Of a DNA stretch of 14,175 bases, positions 11,552-14,175 are shown in pieces. Positions within the stretch are counted from its first letter, which is position 1. The number at the start of each line of letters is the position of its first letter. The notes under the pieces were generated by a model that had not been told where the DNA came from, searched no databases, and was given only the letters and a program-made list of their open reading frames with translations. The position numbers and the translations under genes were made by a program. Origin of the DNA: an uncultured Oscillibacter sp. (lineage in GTDB: Bacteria; Bacillota; Clostridia; Oscillospirales; Oscillospiraceae); the NCBI GenBank assembly GCA_910588005.1, contig CAJUQM010000050.1, positions 1 through 14,175 on the forward strand, given 5' to 3'.

Positions 11552-11857
11552 CTATCGAATCGTCACCAGCCGCCCTACGCCGGCAGCATCCAAAACCCGC
11601 CGGGCCTGAGGCGGCACATTGCAGACCAGCACGCTTCCGTCCAGCAGCTGCATCCGCTGCTGCGCCCGCAGAATCAGCGCAATCCCCGAACTATCCATAA
11701 AAGTCACCCCGGCCAGATCCAGCACCAGCTTTGCAGGCAGAGCTGCATCCACCGCCAGTTCCAGTTCCCGCAGGGCATCCCTTGCGCCGTGATGGTCAAT
11801 TTCTCCGGAAAACTCCAACAGCAGATTCCGGTCCGCGCTCTTTGCATTGATTTCCAT
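11552..11857 (-). CDS. spoIIAA: Anti-sigma F factor antagonist SpoIIAA
   Basis: This 101-residue STAS-domain protein, when unphosphorylated, displaces sigma-F from SpoIIAB. The N-terminal strand NLLLEFSGEIDHHGA (11-25) and the phosphorylation loop VTFMDSSGIALILRAQQ (51-67) are typical; the modified serine is one of Ser56/Ser57. I chose ATG at 11857 (MEINAKS) with an AGGGG site (11871-11867) upstream. An in-frame GTG at 11896 would add 13 residues but sits at the base of a terminator hairpin and adds sequence unlike the family. First gene of the operon; a 0A box about 90 bp upstream suggests direct control by Spo0A. Confidence 0.95.
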   Translation of the reverse strand: MEINAKSADRNLLLEFSGEIDHHGARDALRELELAVDAALPAKLVLDLAGVTFMDSSGIALILRAQQRMQLLDGSVLVCNVPPQARRVLDAAGVGRLVTIR

Positions 11858-11886
11858 ATTTCTCGCCCCTTTTTCGTCCTTTTCAT

Positions 11887-11918
11887 AAAAAAGCACCGCA
11901 AGGCTTGGCCTTACGGTG
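11887..11918 (-). terminator. Intrinsic terminator read leftwards, upstream of spoIIAA
   Basis: On the minus strand an 11-bp stem (11918-11908 with 11904-11894, one G-U pair), a 3-base loop and six T residues (11892-11887). It is 70 bp past the DUF3795 stop, so it should end that transcript. It also lies only about 30 bp before the spoIIAA start, in the operon leader. An attenuator role is possible but a simple separator of the two units is more likely. Confidence 0.85.
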
Positions 11919-11951
11919 ATGATAGCATGTCTGATTTTTACTTTCTGTCGA
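11919..11951 (-). promoter_or_regulatory. Possible spoIIA promoter overlapping the upstream terminator
   Basis: On the minus strand TGC precedes TATCAT (11924-11919), an extended -10 type match. No consensus -35 lies at 17 bp. TCGACA at 11951-11946, which coincides with the 0A box, is 21 bp away, a long spacing like that described for the Spo0A-activated Bacillus spoIIG promoter. Bacillus spoIIA itself uses sigma-H; I found no good sigma-H match here. Tentative. Confidence 0.35.
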
Positions 11952-11952
11952 A
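11946..11952. promoter_or_regulatory. 0A box (Spo0A binding site) upstream of spoIIAA
   Basis: TGTCGAA on the plus strand equals the core 0A-box consensus TGNCGAA. It sits about 90 bp upstream of the spoIIAA start, where Spo0A-P acts on spoIIA in Bacillus. Only one copy was seen. Confidence 0.6.
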
Positions 11953-11987
11953 ACCTTTGGAATCTCTATGGAAATTTTCTCATTTTT

Positions 11988-12542
11988 TCACTTTGCGGAC
12001 TTTCCGGGCGGCTTTCGAAGCCTTAGGTCGGCTCCCCGCCGCTTTGCCGCTTCTTTGCACAGTGCCGCAGCGGCGGCGGCCCGCCGCTGGAGCGGCTGAC
12101 CGGAGTCCTCCGCTGAAAGCCGTTCCAAAATTTGATGCAGCACCTCTAATTCTAGCAAATTTACCGCCAGCGCAAATAGGCGCTTTCTCCTGCCGTCGTT
12201 GTAATGATCCAACAGAAGCCGCAAAATTTCAGATTTTTCCCGCTGTTCCCTCTGGTAGGCCTCCACACCAACCCGGCGAGCTTTCTCCGGGTCTGCCAAG
12301 CGGTTTTGCCGGGTGATAAAACTGTCGTATTCTTCACCCTCATATCGGGCGCAGGGAAACTCCCCGCACTGCCAGCAGTATTCCACGCCGCCGTGGTCCA
12401 AGCCGCACCTAGCCGTGGCGCAGCTCTGGTTTCCCTCTCCTCCGCCGCAGCCTGGACAGTGGCCGCCCAAGTGCATCGTACACAGGCCGCAATTCAAACT
12501 ACACAGAGAGAGCTATTGATCTCCCCGTTGAAGATTTTTCAT
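11988..12542 (-). pseudogene. DUF3795 cysteine-rich protein gene with in-frame amber codon near its start
   Basis: The body encodes a 169-residue DUF3795-type protein if read from TTG at 12497: NCGLCTMHLGGHCPGCGGG, CATARCGL and EYCWQCGEFPCARYEG give a cysteine-rich, probably metal-binding N-terminal half, then EYDSFITRQN and a helical part with HYNDGRRKRLFALAVNLLELE. The function of the family is not known to me. The TTG has no ribosome-binding site. The best start is ATG at 12542-12540, with GGAG (12551-12548) five bases upstream, in the same frame; nine codons later comes TAG (12515-12513), then L-S-L-C-S-L-N-C-G-L-C. So the gene looks whole apart from one amber codon. It may be a recent nonsense mutation (CAG to TAG is one change), a gene restarted at CTG 12506 or TTG 12497, or a sequencing error. 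The rest of the reading frame is intact. Confidence 0.65.
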
Positions 12543-12624
12543 GATTACTCCAAATTCTCTGAACATAATCAGCGTGTTAAATGAAGGAGTTAAAACATCT
12601 CTCCCTGACAACACACAAATGTAT

Positions 12625-12673
12625 TTTGGCTGGCGGTTCGCACGGGAAGCACCTCTGTGAGCCGCCAGCCAAA
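12625..12673. repeat. 12-bp stem hairpin downstream of valS
   Basis: TTTGGCTGGCGG (12625-12636) pairs exactly with CCGCCAGCCAAA (12662-12673) around a 25-base loop. No T tract follows on the minus strand, so it is not by itself an intrinsic terminator for valS. It shares its last three bases with the next palindrome. It might be part of a structured RNA or a genome-wide intergenic repeat; neither can be tested here. Confidence 0.7.
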
Positions 12674-12706
12674 GGGACCCTGCCGGCATGCCGGCAGGGT
12701 CCCTTT
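12671..12706. terminator. Perfect 36-bp palindrome at the 3' end of valS
   Basis: Two 18-base arms (12671-12688 and 12689-12706) are exact complements, centred on GCATGC. It lies 7 bp past the valS stop and should form a very stable hairpin that ends valS transcription. The T tract on the valS strand is only three bases; on the plus strand TTT then CTTTTT (12704-12715) follows, so the structure would terminate rightward transcription even better. Confidence 0.75.
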
Positions 12707-12713
12707 GCTCTTT

Positions 12714-14175
12714 TTACGCCCGCATGGCTTTGGCGGACTCCTGCAGCTTGACAATGAGTTCCTGGAATTTGGCGGCCTTTTCCCGCTCCGCGTTTACCAC
12801 TGCCTCCGGCGCCCGAGAGACAAATTTTTCGTTGGAGAGCTTCTGCTCCACAATCCGCAGGCCGTTTTGGGCCTTTTCGATCTCCTTATTGATCCGTTCC
12901 AGCTCGGCAGCGACATCCACCAGCTCGCTGAGGGGCAGATACACCGTGGCGTTGTGGGTCACCACTGTCACCTGGCCTGAGGTGTCGGCGGGGGCGGCAT
13001 CCGCAAAGGTGATCTGGGAGGCATACGCCAGACGCTGAATAAAGTGCAGGCCCCGCGCGTAAATCTCCGGCGCGGCAGTGACCAGCAGGATTTCCGCCTT
13101 CTTGGAGGGCGGTACGTTCATCTCCGCCCGGCGGCCGCGGATAGCCTTGATGGTGTCCATCACCGCCTCCATGGCGGCCTCCTCCTCCGGGAAGGACAGT
13201 TCCTGCCGGTACTCCGGCCACCGGGAGGTCATGATGAAGTCCCCCTCGTGGGGCAGGGCCTGGAAGATCTCCTCCGTAATAAAGGGCATGAAGGGGTGCA
13301 GCAGTTTCAAAAGTTCTATCAGCACATAGCACAGGACGTTCTGAGCGGTCAAGCTGGCATTGCGGTCTTCCCCGTTCAGCCGGGTCTTGGTCAATTCAAT
13401 ATACCAGTCGCAGTAGGTGTCCCAGAGAAAATCGTAGACCTTGGCGGACGCCACGCCAATCTCATAGCTGTCCAGATTCTCCGTAACTTCCTTCACCAGC
13501 GTGTTCAGCTTAGAGAGGACCCACCGATCCTCCGGCGCCAGCTGCTCCGCCTCCGGCAGGGCGTAGCTGTCAATGGTGAGATTCATCATCACAAACCGGC
13601 TGGCGTTCCAGATCTTGTTGGCAAAATTCCGCATGGCCTCACACTTTTCCGTGTAGAAGCGCATGTCGTTGCCGGGGCTGTTGCCGGTGATGAGATTAAA
13701 CCGCAGGGCGTCTGCGCCGTATTTCTCCGCCACCTCCAAAGGATCAATGCCGTTGCCCAGGGATTTGGACATCTTCCGTCCCTTGTCGTCCCGGACAAGG
13801 CCGTGGATGAGGACGGTGCGGAAGGGGATCTTCTTCATCTGCTCGCAGCCGGAGAAGATCATCCGGGAGACCCAGAAGAAGATGATGTCATAGCCGGTGA
13901 CCATGACGGAGGTCGGATAGTAAAAGTCCAAGTCCCCGGTCTTTTCCGGCCAGCCCAAAGTTGAGAAGGGCCAAAGCGCCGAGGAAAACCAGGTGTCCAG
14001 CACATCCGGATCCCGGGTGAGATCCTCACAGCCGCACGCTTCGCACTTGGTGGGATCCTCCCGGCTGACATTGATATGGCCGCAGTCATCGCAGTACCAA
14101 GCGGGGATCTGATGGCCCCACCACAGCTGGCGGGAGATGCACCAGTCATGGACGTTCTCCATCCAGTTGGTGTAG
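12714..14175 (-). CDS. valS: Valyl-tRNA synthetase, C-terminal part, cut by window edge
   Basis: The last 486 or so codons of a class I aminoacyl-tRNA synthetase that charges tRNA-Val; the N-terminal half with the HIGH motif and most of the editing domain lies right of the window. It enters with YTNWMENVHDWCISRQLWWG, the ValRS-type signature, followed by a zinc-type cysteine cluster (CDDCG, CEACGCED). The KMSKS loop is at 13775-13761 within GRKMSKSLGNG. The anticodon-binding helical domain follows (DTYCDWYIEL, HPFMPFITEEIFQ). The C-terminus is the coiled-coil arm typical of ValRS (ELERINKEIEKAQNGL onwards), which separates it from IleRS. Stop TAA at 12716-12714, then the palindromic hairpin. 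No T-box can be seen because the 5' end is outside. Confidence 0.97.
   Translation of the reverse strand, partial: YTNWMENVHDWCISRQLWWGHQIPAWYCDDCGHINVSREDPTKCEACGCEDLTRDPDVLDTWFSSALWPFSTLGWPEKTGDLDFYYPTSVMVTGYDIIFFWVSRMIFSGCEQMKKIPFRTVLIHGLVRDDKGRKMSKSLGNGIDPLEVAEKYGADALRFNLITGNSPGNDMRFYTEKCEAMRNFANKIWNASRFVMMNLTIDSYALPEAEQLAPEDRWVLSKLNTLVKEVTENLDSYEIGVASAKVYDFLWDTYCDWYIELTKTRLNGEDRNASLTAQNVLCYVLIELLKLLHPFMPFITEEIFQALPHEGDFIMTSRWPEYRQELSFPEEEAAMEAVMDTIKAIRGRRAEMNVPPSKKAEILLVTAAPEIYARGLHFIQRLAYASQITFADAAPADTSGQVTVVTHNATVYLPLSELVDVAAELERINKEIEKAQNGLRIVEQKLSNEKFVSRAPEAVVNAEREKAAKFQELIVKLQESAKAMRA

Noticed and set aside
11858..11896. GTG start at 11896 for SpoIIAA
   Set aside because: The GTG is in the base of a terminator hairpin and the extra residues come from its T tract; ATG 11857 has an upstream GGGG-type site.
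11078..12316. 412-residue plus-strand open frame opposite spoIIAA/spoIIAB and DUF3795
   Set aside because: It spans two terminated minus-strand units with secure families and has no motif of its own.
12628..12670. Possible small SRP RNA or riboswitch, suggested by a GGGAAGCACC loop
   Set aside because: The conserved SRP tip (GGAAGGAAGCAGC-like) is absent, and no known riboswitch core could be matched; left as an unexplained hairpin.
12581..12754. 56-residue plus-strand frame starting ATG AAG GAG
   Set aside because: No ribosome-binding site, and most of it runs through the two hairpins and the antisense of valS.
13044..13964. 306-residue plus-strand frame inside valS
   Set aside because: Antisense to the KMSKS and anticodon-binding regions of an obvious valyl-tRNA synthetase.
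1..14175. tRNA or rRNA genes, CRISPR arrays, insertion sequences, attachment sites, prophage
   Set aside because: None seen: no tRNA T-loop and CCA pattern, no regularly spaced repeats, and no transposase or integrase.

Overview
The window looks like a piece of chromosome from a GC-rich, anaerobic, endospore-forming, butyrate-producing member of the Clostridia, most like the Oscillospiraceae (Flavonifractor/Intestinimonas/Lawsonibacter-type). The evidence is a butyryl-CoA dehydrogenase/3-hydroxybutyryl-CoA dehydrogenase gene pair, a complete spoIIAA-spoIIAB-sigF sporulation operon, Gram-positive-type Shine-Dalgarno sequences, and a BlaI/M56 regulator pair with a very long receptor. This taxonomic placement is inferred from gene content; no search was run.

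Layout, left to right. (1) 1-1199, minus strand: start of bcd (cut by the window edge) preceded by hbd, a butyrate-pathway operon read leftwards. (2) 1200-1572: divergent control region with a well-formed promoter for hbd, a near-consensus Rex (NADH/NAD+ sensor) operator and a promoter for trmB. (3) 1573-2607, plus strand: trmB, a tRNA (guanine-N7)-methyltransferase carrying an extra C-terminal domain that resembles DUF4275. (4) 2726-7476: a BlaI-type repressor, with an inverted-repeat operator lying across its own core promoter, translationally coupled to a 1437-residue M56 (BlaR1-like) membrane metallopeptidase with a giant extracellular part that contains a duplicated module. (5) 7562-7981: a membrane-anchored rhodanese, followed by a strong terminator. 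(6) 8137-10498: an apparently SOS-controlled operon. A LexA-type box sits between the -35 and -10 elements and a second, weaker box at the expected start point. The genes are a 40-residue membrane peptide, a radical SAM protein of the family annotated as putative DNA modification/repair (with an HhH motif and a sliding-clamp-like C-terminal motif), and its usual partner of the TIGR03915/DUF4130 family. (7) 10386-11857, minus strand: sigF, spoIIAB and spoIIAA, with a 0A box upstream; sigF overlaps the convergent DNA-metabolism gene by 113 bp. (8) 11988-12542, minus strand: a DUF3795 cysteine-rich protein gene whose best start is separated from the body of the gene by an in-frame amber codon. 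(9) 12625-12706: two large adjacent hairpins. (10) 12714-14175, minus strand: the 3' part of valS.

How the parts work together. The left end is central fermentation, probably tuned to NADH/NAD+ through Rex. The middle holds a self-contained proteolytic signalling pair whose ligand is unknown. The most interesting unit is the 8.1-10.5 kb operon, where the operator architecture predicts that an uncharacterised radical SAM/DUF4130 pair and a tiny membrane peptide are induced by DNA damage. The spoIIA operon is the core switch for forespore-specific sigma-F activity.
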